From Sphagnum compactum (lineage: Eukaryota; Bryophyta; Sphagnopsida; Sphagnales): a stretch of DNA of 64,000 bases. How positions within the stretch are numbered: position 1 is the first letter of the stretch; every line of letters starts with the position of its first letter. The translations under genes and the position numbers were made by a program. This document shows positions 12,544 to 24,780 of this stretch, piece after piece. The notes under the pieces were generated by a model. It saw nothing but the letters and a program-made list of their open reading frames with translations. It did no database searches and had not been told where the DNA came from. The stretch covers positions 4,898,001 through 4,962,000 of the forward strand of contig OZ234500.1 of assembly GCA_965153455.1 (NCBI GenBank). Direction: 5' to 3'.

Positions 12544-14126
12544 TCTGTAACCCAACAAAAAGAGGATCCAAGGGAAGCATGCAATATATAAGCACTTTGT
12601 GAAAATCGTTTCAGTATGAAACTATGGCCAGCAATCAATCTAACAGCAAAAAGAAAACCAAATTGCATCTTTTTTGTTTGTAGTTCCATCTCTGTTTTGT
12701 TCACAGACAGGGACATGAAAAGATGCAAAGAACATCAAGAGTTAAATGTCCACTTACTTGACTCCAATAGTCAGCAATTGGGTTAGAACTGAGTTTCCTT
12801 CTCCTGGATCTTTTGCCACTGTAACAACCACTTCAATTGCAAGAGAAAGGAGATCAGTAACATGGTGTCGTTCATCATCATCATCCCCAAAGGGAAAATT
12901 GAATCTGGAGTATCTGAATTTATAATTTTACATCCTCAAGTGCCAGAAAAGCTCACAGATCTAGGGCTTAAATATTCTGAAACTCTTTGAAAATTTCAAA
13001 GTCCTCAGCATCCTCATCAGAACCATCCCTTTCTTCTTCTTCTTCTTCTTCTTCCTGTAATTTTAATTCAAAACCTCATGCTGAAGAGAAAGGAAAAAAG
13101 GGTTGTACTGGAAATTATATGAGAGCTGTAAAAAAGGGAAAAAAGGAGATCAGCGGGTTGAGAGTATGAATCTTTGTCTATACATGCAAATTGCAAGTTC
13201 AAGGTTCTTGCAAGAAAAGATCATGTAACAAACACAAAATCACAGTTATAATCCCATGATTTCGTAAATGCATTGAATTGTGGGTCTAAAAGACGATGCC
13301 CATGTTCTTTCTTGCATCCAATTTTATTTTATTGGGTTCTTTTCTTTGCTTCTTCTTCTTCTTCCTGTTTTCTTGAAGAAATAACCAGCCAGAAGCTTGG
13401 CACCGTACTATAACTGCCAAGAACAAGAGTAGCCATCTACGATCCCCAAAAGAAAAGCACAACAACCCACGTACAGATAGATGATAATCAATCAGAGACT
13501 ATACCAGCAGTTCATGCAGGGAGTTATAATTCCCTCTGTGCATGGATGATCCGAGCTTTTTCAAGAGCCCAAAGAGTTGGAAAACTTCAGAAGCAAAGTC
13601 TAGTCTCTACAGTTTCAATTCAGAACCTGCCCAATAAAAAAAACCTGAACCGTTTTTTGTCATGCATTCTTTTCCCAATGTCATCTGCAAACAAACCACA
13701 GAGCCAAAAAAACACACCCCGAAAAAAAAAAAAAAAAAAAAAACCTGAGCTGGTGTTCATGCATTCTTTTCCAATGTCATCTACAAACAATTTTAACCAG
13801 ACAGAGAAAAAAAGAAAGCAAATCAAAGCAAGCAACCCAATATAAGCAACTCAACCATCATGAGGCAATGGGAAAGAAATCGAACATTGGATTAAACAGA
13901 CTAACCTGCTACTAAACTACTATTGTTGCTATTGTTGCAGCATCAGACCCAACATTCATATAACAACAAACACCACCATCGTAGCTTGTAAAATCTGTTT
14001 TTTACTTACGATCATGCAAGAAAAGTTGGCTTCCTGCAGCAACAGCAGCCAATGTAGAAATCTTCAACTTTGACAACACGGGACTTGTGTAGCCTACAAG
14101 AAAGGTTGTTGCCAAGGAGAGAGATC
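12544..14126 (-). other. Upstream spliceable leader exons of the B3 gene
   Basis: Three candidate exon pieces precede ATG 12519: 14126-14010 (acceptor TTTTGCCAG, donor GTAAGTAAA), 12818-12758 (acceptor TTGTTACAG, donor GTAAGTGG) and the part of exon 12544-12354 above the ATG (acceptor GGGTTACAG). The splice signals are strong. Joined, they are open in the same frame as the B3 protein for about 68 codons, but contain no ATG. I read them as 5' UTR exons. An N-terminally extended protein from a further upstream start is possible. RNA data would decide. Confidence 0.5.
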
Positions 14127-14256
14127 CTGGCAAAACAAGTTGCAGAAAGAAAAAGAGCAGTAAAACCGAAAGGCAGCGAGCTTTTTGTAGAGAGAGAGAG
14201 AGAGAGAGCAAAGAAAGGGCATGGCCTTAATTACAAGTGCCTCGCTAATGCGTCAT

Positions 14257-14274
14257 CGCTAATCATGATTAGCG
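14257..14274. promoter_or_regulatory. 18-bp perfect palindrome upstream of the B3 gene
   Basis: CGCTAATCATGATTAGCG is identical to its reverse complement. It lies about 130 bp above the first candidate leader exon of the B3 gene, next to a second half-like GATTAG motif at about 14281. AATCATGATT cores resemble dimer sites of homeodomain-type factors; that use is inference only. Confidence 0.4.
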
Positions 14275-14318
14275 CAAGCTGATTAGTGCAACAGGGTATA
14301 ATACCATGTACTTGTTCT

Positions 14319-14350
<32 letters not shown>

Positions 14351-14480
14351 TCAGTGTTATTTTGGGTCTCACTTGACTCATTCTGAACCCAAATCTTACC
14401 AGATTAATTCCATTAAATCCTTCTGCTCATCAAGATCTTTCCAACAACACCAAAGGCACATTCCAATTCCTCCGAAATTT

Positions 14481-14660
14481 TCAGCTACGATTTGATTTAA
14501 TTTAATTTTCAGTGAAGAAATCATTCCAATATTCAAGAACTTTTTGCACCTCAAGCAAGCCGAAAAACGCCATGGAACCACCAACCCCATTCAGCTACGA
14601 TTTAGTTTAATTTTTCAGTGAAGAAAACCATTCAATATTCAAGAACTTTTGCACCTCAAG
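14481..14660. repeat. Direct repeat of about 72 bp, period 110
   Basis: Copies at 14481-14555 and 14591-14660 share TCAGCTACGATTT at the start and GCACCTCAAG at the end with small indels. This is a local duplication; no function seen. Confidence 0.8.
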
Positions 14661-14814
14661 TCCAAACATCATGGAACCAAGCCCACTCACCACCTCTCCT
14701 GTTCGAGAGCTTTCCAAATACACCAAGAACACAATCTGAAGCATCCGGGTGGTTCAGTAGATCTCATAACTACAAAACAAAACAAACTACCTTCCTTCAT
14801 AGATAGATAGCCTT

Positions 14815-14818
<4 letters not shown>

Positions 14819-14849
<31 letters not shown>
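14819..14849. repeat. (TG)n microsatellite
   Basis: About 15 TG units. Confidence 0.95.
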
Positions 14850-14852
<3 letters not shown>

Positions 14853-17800
14853 TGGGTCAAATTCGCTTGGTAAGAAGCTTCAATACTTTTGGCATCTCTC
14901 ATTGGATGGGTTCCTCGTATCCATTAGGCCTCAATTTTGACAATTCTTAAGAATCAAAATTAGAAAAATTAGAAAAATTGAGGCAAGCTCTTTGGTATAT
15001 TGTGGAAAACCCTTAATGAGTGAGATTTTTTGGGAGATGATTTTGTATTTTTTAGATCTAAGGTGCAAATGGTTTTTTTTCTTTTTTGGTGCTAAATTTT
15101 GTCAAAATGAAAAACATAAAAATAAAAAAGGAATATATATTATGTCACAATATTTTCTCTCTCTCTCTCTCTCTCTTTTTAAAGAATGGTCAAATTTTGA
15201 GGGAAAAAAATTCTGAATTTTTTTGGCCACATTTGGAACTCTGCTTTTAGTTTAGTAACAAATTTTAACTAGTTTTTTCCCCAATATAAAGTATAAAAGA
15301 GTTTTTTTTTAAACTTGAATGGTTAAAGGTCTCTTCAATGGACAAAAGCATCTGTTTCAAATACAAAGGCAAAAAACCTTGCAAAATTGGTGAGTCTCAA
15401 ATGTGTAAGGAAAGGCTCTATGAGTTGGGCAGTCCCAAAATGAGGGCCCAATGTGAGGTGAGGGTTTAGTTAGGGTGAGCTTGAGCCTACAGAATTTTCC
15501 AAAACCTTCTACTCCAAAGGAATTAAGTGGTGTGAGAATTGAGGCCATCATTTTTCATAATGCCTTACACAGCCAAAAAGAGGCCCAATGTAGAAAACCA
15601 AATCACTCATTTCTATTAGTGCCTTGCATCCAAATGCGCTACGGCAATAAATCTTAGAACAAAAATATCAAAGGAAGTTATTTTTTACAAATTAAAATGC
15701 CATGCACATTGCAAAGTGCTGTAGAACCTTGGCCTCTTCAACACATGTTTGATGAATAATTGTAAGTTTGAGGGATTCCATTTCAACAAATGATGTATTC
15801 CCCATCAATTTCTTTATTTTCCTTCAGAAAAAAATATTTCTGAAAAATAAATATTTTATTTTTTGAGAATTTTAGCATTCCCAAAAATAATATAATTTAG
15901 TGTTGAACTAGCCCTATTTGGAAGGGATCAATCGTCTCACAAATTAATCAATGAAGTCAAAATAAGATTATGGCTAATTTAGTGTATGGCTAATCTAATT
16001 AATCCTACCTTTATTGCAAAAGACTAAAATGCATTTTTTATGGAGGAAGGTAATGGAATGAAACAAGATGGCATCATCTTATATTTTGATGTACCAACAA
16101 GCATAACATCCCATTCATGCAACATCCACCATGGTCCATATATAATGGGATTTTGTATAAAAGTTCAAAATAAATTATTATGCCACTAAATTGTATGAAT
16201 GTCAATCATTCAATGTAAAAAAAAAATTCAGAAGACAACCAAATGGATTTTTTGAATTGTTTCAAATAAAATATGACATAACTTTGAAATGGATACTAAT
16301 GACCATGATATGGCCACCTTATTATCACCATATTAAATATTCTAACACCCATTTAGATCTTTCACCCCCAATGTTGTAAAGCTTCTAACATTTTTTGAAA
16401 ATATATGTAATAATAATGAAAGATACTCCTATGACTTGACATCCCAAAATGTTACATGAAAGCCTCTTGACCCACATTGTTAAAGTTCACACAAAAGCAT
16501 GAAATCTAGATTTTTGCATGCAATATGATAATTAAATTTGTGCCAATTTTTTTATGAGACTCAAGATACCATACCAACTTTCAATGGGTGACCATCAAAT
16601 GGATATGGATCTATAAGTGACAAACATGCCATTTTTTTAAATGTTGGTGGTAAGTAATTCCATGCTTTCATGATGCACTCAAATGGCTTTTCTAACTTAA
16701 AGAGAATCTTCCACAAATGGTGGCAGGGTCATGTGAAGACAAAATAAAATCAATCAAAGTTCACAAGATATGTCCCCCAAAAAAAGTCATTTAGTAGATT
16801 TTGGGTATTTTCAAATAGACCAAATTGAAGTGATGGCAAGTCTAACCCAAAATAACATTTTCCAATGCACTAAAATATTAAGAATTGAGTCCATCTTTCC
16901 GTTACCATTCAAATTCATAAGAACAATCTTCTTTCCCATAGTGTCAATACAAGTCCTTCAATTAACACAACATACAACGTGACATTTGGCATCACTCCTT
17001 CACTCCCATCAAATTGATCAATATGGCGTCGATTTGAAGGTTATTACGGTTAACTTGCACCAAAATTGTGGTCTTAGTAAGCGTTGAACCTTCTTGGATG
17101 CACTAATGGATGTTTCAATGAATGACAATAAACATTTTTTTTCAATTATGGATGAATTATGGGTTTCATGAATGAACCCCATCTTGAACTATTAGTTTTA
17201 AATAATATAAGGTAATGTATGCAATGTACATCAATTTATGAACATTAGAATCAAGCCTCACAAGAATCATGTTAAAATTGGTTGGTATATAATAGGTATT
17301 TTGAATTTTGAATCAATTTTCCACCTTAATTAACTAGCATTCCTCTATGATATAAGGTATTAGGATTGTGCAAGTAGATTCCCCATAGGAGTAGCTTCTT
17401 TATGTAAATGGCTCAATCACAAGTGAGTCTACCCTGAATGGCAAGTTCAAACAAAATCATGAACAATGATGTAATTGTGTAACATACATTACAATGTTAC
17501 TTTTTATTTTAAATTGATTTGGCAAAAGTGGAAATTTTTTTTGGATAAACACATTTTACATGTGATGAACCATTCCTCAAAAGAATTTCACAAAATGGTG
17601 GAAATTCACCACCCGAAAAATCACTGATGTATATGGTTAAATAATTTTGATAAAATATGAAGCCAAGATAGTTTAGTTAGTTCCGGGCTATCACCCACAA
17701 ATGATCCCAAATTCAAGCCAAAATTGTGTCCCAACTCCTTACATGGATGCAAAGTTTTTTCATCTTCTCAGCATATAGCCTAAAGAACTAAACAAGATCC

Positions 17801-20800
17801 TCTATGGCTTTTAAGGATGGTGCTTTAATCTAGATGTCCTAGTTTGGGTCCCCATTTTGGTTAGTAAGAATCACTATTTATGATTAGTAATTAGGACCAT
17901 AGTGGAATTAGGTCGGATTTTTGGAACTAGAACAAAAACAAAAACCTGATTTTATTTTCTTCAAAAAACTAGACCTAAATTAAGTTCCTAGTTCTAAATG
18001 TTGGTGTGAAACTGAAACTAAAACCATAATTGAGATTTTTGAAAAAAAATGTTTTTGAAAAACAAAATGCACATGTACTGTGTATGAGCTTTTGCTTGTG
18101 CTAGAACTCTATCTATAAGTAGTTATTTACACATTGAATGGTTGGTTCACTCAAAATAACTAAGCACAATAATTCAAACAACAAAATTCAACAATCCCAT
18201 TGGCTTGAAAAAAACATCTTCATGCCCACACATAACCTTATTTTGTTAAACATTGAAAATAGTGATCCTTTACAACCATTTCTATTGGTCCTTTAAAATT
18301 CTCACAATCCTATGAACCCCTACTACAAATTTGATTATTAATTCACTCAAGCTATACTAAAAATTAATTCAATCCACCAAATCTAGCAATTTCACTTGCC
18401 ATAACATTTTTGTGTACACTTACACACAACAATATTTTTTTGAAGACACTAACATTATAATCCTTGTCTATCTATGAATATGGTTTTAAAGTGATTAAAA
18501 TTGGGAACGTTTTGAACTATTGAATTTAGATCGTTGAAATGTTCCCCATTTTAATCCTATTTCGAATGTTTAAAGTGGTGCATTTGTATGGTTTAAATAT
18601 ACATAAACTTGTAACAAAACCGGATACACAATCTTTGTATCAAATTTTACAACAATTTCACCAACAACAAAACAATTTCACATAATCTTGGATAACCTTT
18701 ATATTTTTGAAAAAAGGGTCAAGCATTATGGCCAATTTATATTACGTGCTCTAGTCTAGAAATGAAAGACTCAAAAATGTTAAGAATGGCCCAAATAAAC
18801 TAAAAACTTTTGTCATAATTTTCAATTTAAATTTTGACAACTTTGAATCAAAATCATCATGTATGTAAAGCTAATTTAAAACTTGAATTTTTCCTATTTC
18901 AATTTTCACAATAATGAAAAAGGTGTAAGCAAAAATTAATGCATTTAACAACAACTAAAAACCTTGGCTGTGATTCAAAATACATTGCTTGACCATTGCA
19001 GCAAAATATCACAAATGATTTGAGCAATAACCCAAGTTTAACCAATTGACATTCTTGATAACAATTGCAATACCCATTACCACCCATAGCAAATTGAAAT
19101 TACATTTTGAAACTTTACAATCTCTTGCAGCAAAAGGACCATGATGGAAACCTTGTTTTAATAAGAATTTTTAACATTTTAGACAATAACCTAGCAATGA
19201 TGCAAAAGTCCTTCCTCTCCTACCACCTCTTCTTAGATTTTTTTGTCCATGTTATGAGATCTTATAATTATGTTTGTGCATTCTTCAAATTAACTTTAAT
19301 AAATCTCTAACACATCTTCACATCATCAATAGCATATTGCTCAACTTTTAACATGGAATGACAATTCATGTGGAAAACAAAATATTACAAATGTACACAT
19401 GTCAAAGCAAAGGTAAAAGTAATTATGTTTGACCACTCGTTTTTCACATACATGATAACCTTATTAGACAAGTCAAATGAATTCAATAACACCTTAACTT
19501 GAACTATCATGGCGGCATTGACATTGTTGTGCATTTCAAAAATACCAACAATGATATGAATGGCTCCTTTGCATCAATGAAAATCTAACCATTTATTGCA
19601 AAAATGTTATGCCCAATGTGAAATAGCCAAAGAACAAATGAAGTAGTATAAATAACACATGAAGCAAAAGGAGAATTGACCTATTTCTCCCTAATTTTGT
19701 TCACAATATTCAAAAGCACTTCATTCATTAGTTGGTGTTAAGAAGGAAACATAAAATGCCAACATTGTTTCAAAACCATGTGCTTCAAGTAAGCATTTTG
19801 AACAAAGAAATTCATTATAACATCCCTTTTGTGACATACAAAACCAAATCTTCAAAAAACACAAGTTGTGTAAGATTTAGTTTATTATAAGATTTATGAC
19901 TACCAAAAAATTCCTAATTTGTGAAGGGGGGCATTGTCTACCCTCACTTTATATATTGTGTTGAATGCAATTCTTAAACATGTTTTTTTAGAGAAATAGT
20001 ATCGTGATTTTTATTATAGTTCACAAGTGCTTTAATATTTTTCCCATGGGCCAAATTGTGAACATCAACATTCATTATAGCATAATGGCATAACACACAT
20101 TTCATAATTTCCAATTTACCAGAATTGATAAAAACACCATCATTCACAATTTGTAAAAAACACAATAATTGATAGAACAATGAAAGGGGTATTTGCATAT
20201 CTCAATTTGCTAACAACTTTGGAATGAGAAGCTCCCATGAAACATCTACTTCAAGATTGGACACCTCATGTGAACATTAGTGATTTGAGTTTGAGAGTTT
20301 GAATTTGGCTTTTCCGATATCAAACAAAACATTTGGGTTGATGAAAGGGGGAATGGTGATTGTTGATTTCATTGTACTATTTATTACACAAACACTCAAT
20401 TAACAAACAAAAACCAAAACAAATGAACAACCAAAAGTACACAAATTGGAAACAATAAACAACACTTTCAAACTTCAAACTTGCACTTCAACTCAAAACA
20501 ATGACCACTTTGAATTAAGTCTTGGTATGTGAAACTTACTTTGAAAAGTTTTGTTTCCAAAATCGTGCCATTCAAAAACAAGAAAGAAAAAGATGACAAC
20601 TACACGTCTAAAGCCTTTTTAAACTCAAAACCTTAAAACCATGTGGCATGTGACCAAAAAGACATCATAACGATGAACAAAAGCTTTTGAACTCATTCAA
20701 AAATTGCAACAAGTAATCAAAGCTTGCAAAGATAAAAATGCAACAATATTTCAAAACACATCAAATACAAAGAAATGCATAAAAAGTTTTTCAAAACACA

Positions 20801-21300
20801 ACCTACAACGTTTTTTTAAGTGCAACCAAAGTATCTTCAAAAGATTCATTGAGAGATGAAAATCCATGGCAATTGGCAACCCCAACAATCTCTAGTTGGA
20901 AACAATAATTTCTAACTTCAAGTAACAACCTCTAGCTCAAACTTTTTGCCCTATGCCTTAGTCCAAAATTCACTCCTAACAACAAACGACCACAAACACA
21001 AAAATAAATAAAATAAATAAATTGTTACAAGCAATGGATTAACTAAGCACAATGAAAAAAAAAAAAAAAAAAAAAGCTCAAATGAAATGTTCAATAGCAA
21101 TGTTGATGGATAAAAGAAACACCCTAAACCCTAAACCTAAAAATTATTCAGGATTGGAATTCTATGAAAAGGATCGAAGTGAAGGCAAGCATCTCAACTT
21201 TGCAAAAGATAACACTTATCAAAGTATGGATCCAACACAGTGAATCTTAAAAGACAATGGTTCCCAGGTTCAGGATCGTAATCCGGTTCTTCAACTTGCA
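14850..21300. other. Gene-poor AT-rich stretch
   Basis: No open frame above about 75 codons and no protein motif on either strand. Portions are dispersed repeats: 14982-15070 resembles 61955-62040, and 15222-15276 resembles 53018-53075. A (TC)n run lies near 15160 and a poly-A tract near 21053-21075. A double CCCTAAA telobox motif at about 21121-21136 lies 640 bp above the UPF0426-like gene. Confidence 0.5.
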
Positions 21301-21768
21301 GATGTGTTAGGGTCCGGTTCATTTTACCCGGCACCAGATACCCGTCTCATATCTTATACCCGGGTAATGCTGATGACGAACGACCGACCCACCGCCCGGC
21401 CGACCACAAGCGCAAGTGCTGTTGTTGTTGTTGTTGCCTCTTCTCTTGTGCCTGCTACGCGCTCGAGCTCGCAACTCTCATCTGCTGTGAAGTCGACATT
21501 CTGCAAGGCGAATTTTGGTCGCTTCGTAACAAAATTGTTCCCGAAAGATGGCACAATTGTTGCTTCTCAATTCCACATCTCTTGTTCGCCATATCCCGGT
21601 GAGCGAGAGAGAGAGGGTGTCCTGACTGACTGACTCCTCATCAATTGCTGTGTTCACTTTGTTGCCTTGTTGTTTCTTTTGGTTTTCTTTCGAGGAAGCT
21701 TTGGGCTTGTAGGTCAGGAGATTTTGAACTGACTGGCGAGACATTCCTTGTGGTCTGAGATTAGTGAC

Positions 21769-21769
<1 letters not shown>

Positions 21770-21809
<40 letters not shown>

Positions 21810-21820
21810 CGACGATGATG
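21770..21820 (+). repeat. (ATG)13 microsatellite at a translation start
   Basis: Thirteen consecutive ATG triplets (21770-21808), two ACG, then two more ATG at 21815 and 21818, all in the reading frame of the UPF0426-like protein. Initiation at the first ATG would give an N-terminal run of methionines. Confidence 0.95.
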
Positions 21821-23040
21821 CAGGCGTTTTGTAATACGGCGCTGCGGCCTGCTTCATCGAAGCACGCTCAATCTATTGCACACGGCTGTGCGGAGAAGAG
21901 GAGGACTAATAGGAGAAGTTCTTTGCAAAGTGTCAGAGCTTTGTTAAATCCCGGGGATGATCCTATTCTCAAGGAGGTTTTGAAGGTAAGGCTGGATATT
22001 GTTGCTTTCTGTTTTCATCGATCCAGGGGTTTAATTTTGTTCTCCAGCTTCTAATGCAGAGGTTTGATGGATGGCGAATCTGCGCGTCTTAAAACCTAAA
22101 AAACGCTCAGACAGAAAAGTCGGAGAAAGGACGAACAGAGGAGATGTCTTAGAAAGGCCTTGTTCTCAACAGTAGTTCTCAGAGCGTTTGTATTCGATCA
22201 CTTTTGAATGCAGTCACTCTGCTGCAACCTGACTTTTGAGGATTTCTGCTGCAATGTGGAAACAATAGGGTTTCAGTTCAGCTTTTTTGATGGTTGTTAA
22301 ACCAGGTACTTAATGCAAGAGTCTTCTCATCATCAATTCAGAAGAGAGAAAGTAGGAGAGCAGAAAGTGTCAGACTCTTGTGTGTATCATGGTCTGGCCG
22401 CAAGTGCATATGTAAATTTACTGGGCTGTCCAAACAAAACCCCTCATGAGTACAAATGGTCTGTTAAGGGTATATCTGTGAGCTCTTTGATTGCAGGTTC
22501 CTGATTGCAGTAGTCTACTTTACACTTCTTCTCATTTCATCATCAATTCAGAAGAGAGAAACTAGAAGAAGGAGAGCAGGTAGTGTCTGGCAGTTGTGTG
22601 TATCATCGTGTAGCAGTAATGGCATATGTATTTACTGCTGTCAAACAGAAACCTCTCATGAGTACAAATGATCTGTTAAGGCTATTTGTGAGCTCTTTGA
22701 TTGCAGGTTCCTGATTGCAGTAGTCTACTTTACACTTCTTCCCATGGTGTCAATTTGGACTTCTCATGATCAATCCTGGTGTACACAGAATCAGCTGCAA
22801 GAATGTGGACTCCAGAGACTGAATCTAGTGTTTGGTATTGATTTCTGGGGTTTTTATTGGGGACAGGAGCCAATTGCTTTCTTCGGGGGAGTGTTTGCAG
22901 GTTTGCTTCGGCTTGACCTGAATGAGGAGCCACTGCGGGAGTGGGTGGCACGGACTTCTGAGGCTGCTGGGCTAGATTTGTCAGAATCACCTTCTGCTGA
23001 CGATGATGATTCCATTCCTGAAGATATTCAAATTGACTGA
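21770..23040 (+). CDS. UPF0426-like chloroplast protein, two exons
   Basis: Exon 1 is 21770-21985 (donor AAG/GTAAGG) and exon 2 is 22867-23040 (acceptor GGGGACAG); the 881-bp intron is phase 0. The conserved block runs across the junction: LLNPGDDPILKEVLK, then FFGGVFAGLLRLDLNEEP and REWVART. This matches the UPF0426 family (Arabidopsis At1g28150 type), small plastid proteins of unknown molecular function. The N terminus is Arg/Ser-rich and lacks acidic residues, like a transit peptide; the C terminus is an acidic tail ending in DIQID. Translation could begin at any ATG of the run at 21770-21808 or at 21815 or 21818; starting at 21818 gives 113 residues, close to the family size. The start is therefore uncertain, the family call is not. 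Confidence 0.85.
22327..22745. repeat. Tandem duplication of about 210 bp within the UPF0426-like intron
   Basis: Copies start at 22327 and 22537 with CATCATCAATTCAGAAGAGA and end with GTAGTCTACTTTACACTTCT. They differ by scattered substitutions and indels. The duplication ends about 120 bp before the 3' splice site. Confidence 0.85.
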
Positions 23041-24459
23041 TACAGGATTGGGATGCCACTGCTGGACAACACAGCAGTGAGTTCAGTACTGTCTTGTTAT
23101 TCATGTGAACTTTTGTCACATAAGAATTCAAGTTTATACTAAAAGTTGAAGCAAAGTGGTAGTATGGCCATTACACGTAGTGTGTTGGTGTTAGCTATGC
23201 CTCTTGAGTGCTTGCCAACATCATGACCCAGTCTTCCAGAAATACAACAGAAACTCAGGACTCAGATTTTGTATAATGCTTTGCCTGAAATTGTAGGCAG
23301 ATCGTTGTACACTTATCTACACCCACCATGACAAGTTGATGAAGTTTGTGGGTAGTCATGGCAGCTTGTGCTAATTGTAATGAAGGTGGTGGTTTGACAC
23401 TTTGTGAGCAACTCTCATAGGGTTATGACTGCACTCATTGTTATGTAAACCTTTCAAATTGGTTGTTGTGAAGATTTTCTCCGCAATATCATAGACAAGT
23501 GTTGTCAGTAGTGTAGCATAAGAAAAAATTTAGTCACTTACAACTTGGGGTGCTGGTTATGTCCGTTCTTCTATGCACTTTTGGCTGGCCATGCAGGAAT
23601 TTGCCAAGAAGATTAGGAACCTAGACATGCAGTGGTGGATGTGGCTTCTAAGTATCTCCAAGACCTGGGCCCTGTGTCAGGCAGATGATGATCCAGGTGA
23701 ATACCCAACTTTGTATCCAAACCTCTTGTTTGACTTTACAAGAGGAACTTTGGACCTGATCCAGTTGTAGCAAATACAAGCTGCTCAATTAACACAGTGA
23801 AATTGGTGGCTGTTTGCAAGAAGCTCGAATTCTGTATGACTTTAAGATACTGCATGTTGCTACTGAAGTCCATTTTTCCACTGGGTTCCAGTTTAGGGTT
23901 TAGGGTTTAGCTAACTATGATGGTTACACTAGTGCACCATGAGGGATGAATGGTGGGTGGACAGGAAACACTTTTTCCATTTGATTCAGTTCCCTAGCTA
24001 ACCATGGTGGTTAGCTCAGTTTCTGTTTTCACACACCTACTAACAACCACCACTAGCACTTATCTATGTACCAAGGTGTCCCATCCTGATGATCTGCATG
24101 TGATCTACATACCTAGTAACCACCTATTATCCTAGCTTCCTAAAGGACCCATCCCTTGTAGGATAGTTTTAGGATAGTTCATAAGGTGAAATCAGATGTC
24201 AACTCAGACAGTTGGGGTTCATCCCCAACTGAGTCAGAATAGGCTTTCAATGGATGGTGCACTCATGACTGTTGGTTGGTTAGTGTTGGTTATTCATAGT
24301 TAACCAAGAACCACCAGTGCACTATGAGGGATGGATGGTGGGCAGTTAGGAAGCACTTTTTAATTAAAATTCCCTAGCTAACCACAGTCATTAGCACAAT
24401 TTCCTAGACAAAGTCTCTTTTGATGGTGTCATATACCCCAAAAACATCTTGTGAGTTAA
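23041..24459. other. 3' flank and repeats, no further gene
   Basis: Contains the 3' UTR of the UPF0426-like gene. A triple interstitial TTTAGGG motif lies at 23892-23910. Two copies of a direct repeat, about 23915-24020 and 24296-24400, share CACTAGTGCACCATGAGGGA-like and TTCCCTAGCTAACCA blocks. The plus frame at 23573-23770 shows no known motif. Confidence 0.5.
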
Positions 24460-24780
24460 TTGGACATTGAAGGCTTCTCTTGTTACTTCTTGAATCTAAC
24501 TATGAGGCGAAGTCCTCAAGGTATAGCCTATGATATCTTTGCTAAATGTTTTGAACTAGAGTATACAAGTGTTCACATGATTCATATGCCTCATGTTCAT
24601 TCCAATATCTCTATTACTGCTAAGTTGGGCTTTATCAATAATCAATTTTACAAGTTTTTGAGGCTTTGTGTTTCTAAAGATGTCCTTGTTTCTCAGATGG
24701 TTAGTCTTATTGTCTTTTTGAAGAATAAAGGCTACCTTCTAAATTTTTTGTTCAAGAGGAATAGAGAGTTGGTCAATTAA
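24460..24780 (+). pseudogene. Reverse-transcriptase C-terminal remnant, possibly Penelope-like
   Basis: A 106-codon frame reads DIFAKCFELEYTSVHMIHMP, then a conserved-looking HVHSNISITAKLGFINNQF and, further on, KNKGYLLNFLF. The order (F-K near the start, a P-x-x-S/H block, G-x-I-x-x-x-F-x-R/K-L-C, then a GY-L block) resembles the thumb and C-terminal region of reverse transcriptases of Penelope-like elements and relatives. No catalytic YxDD segment is seen next to it. A second, more decayed copy lies at about 34683-34930 just outside the Copia element. The class is uncertain. Confidence 0.4.

Noticed and set aside
12115-12558. A 147-codon minus-strand frame as a separate gene
   Set aside because: Its 5' part is the first coding exon of the B3 gene and ends at the donor at 12353; the rest is intron read-through.
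21304-21633. 109-codon plus-strand frame upstream of the UPF0426-like gene
   Set aside because: No family resemblance; position and composition fit promoter and 5' UTR of the downstream gene.
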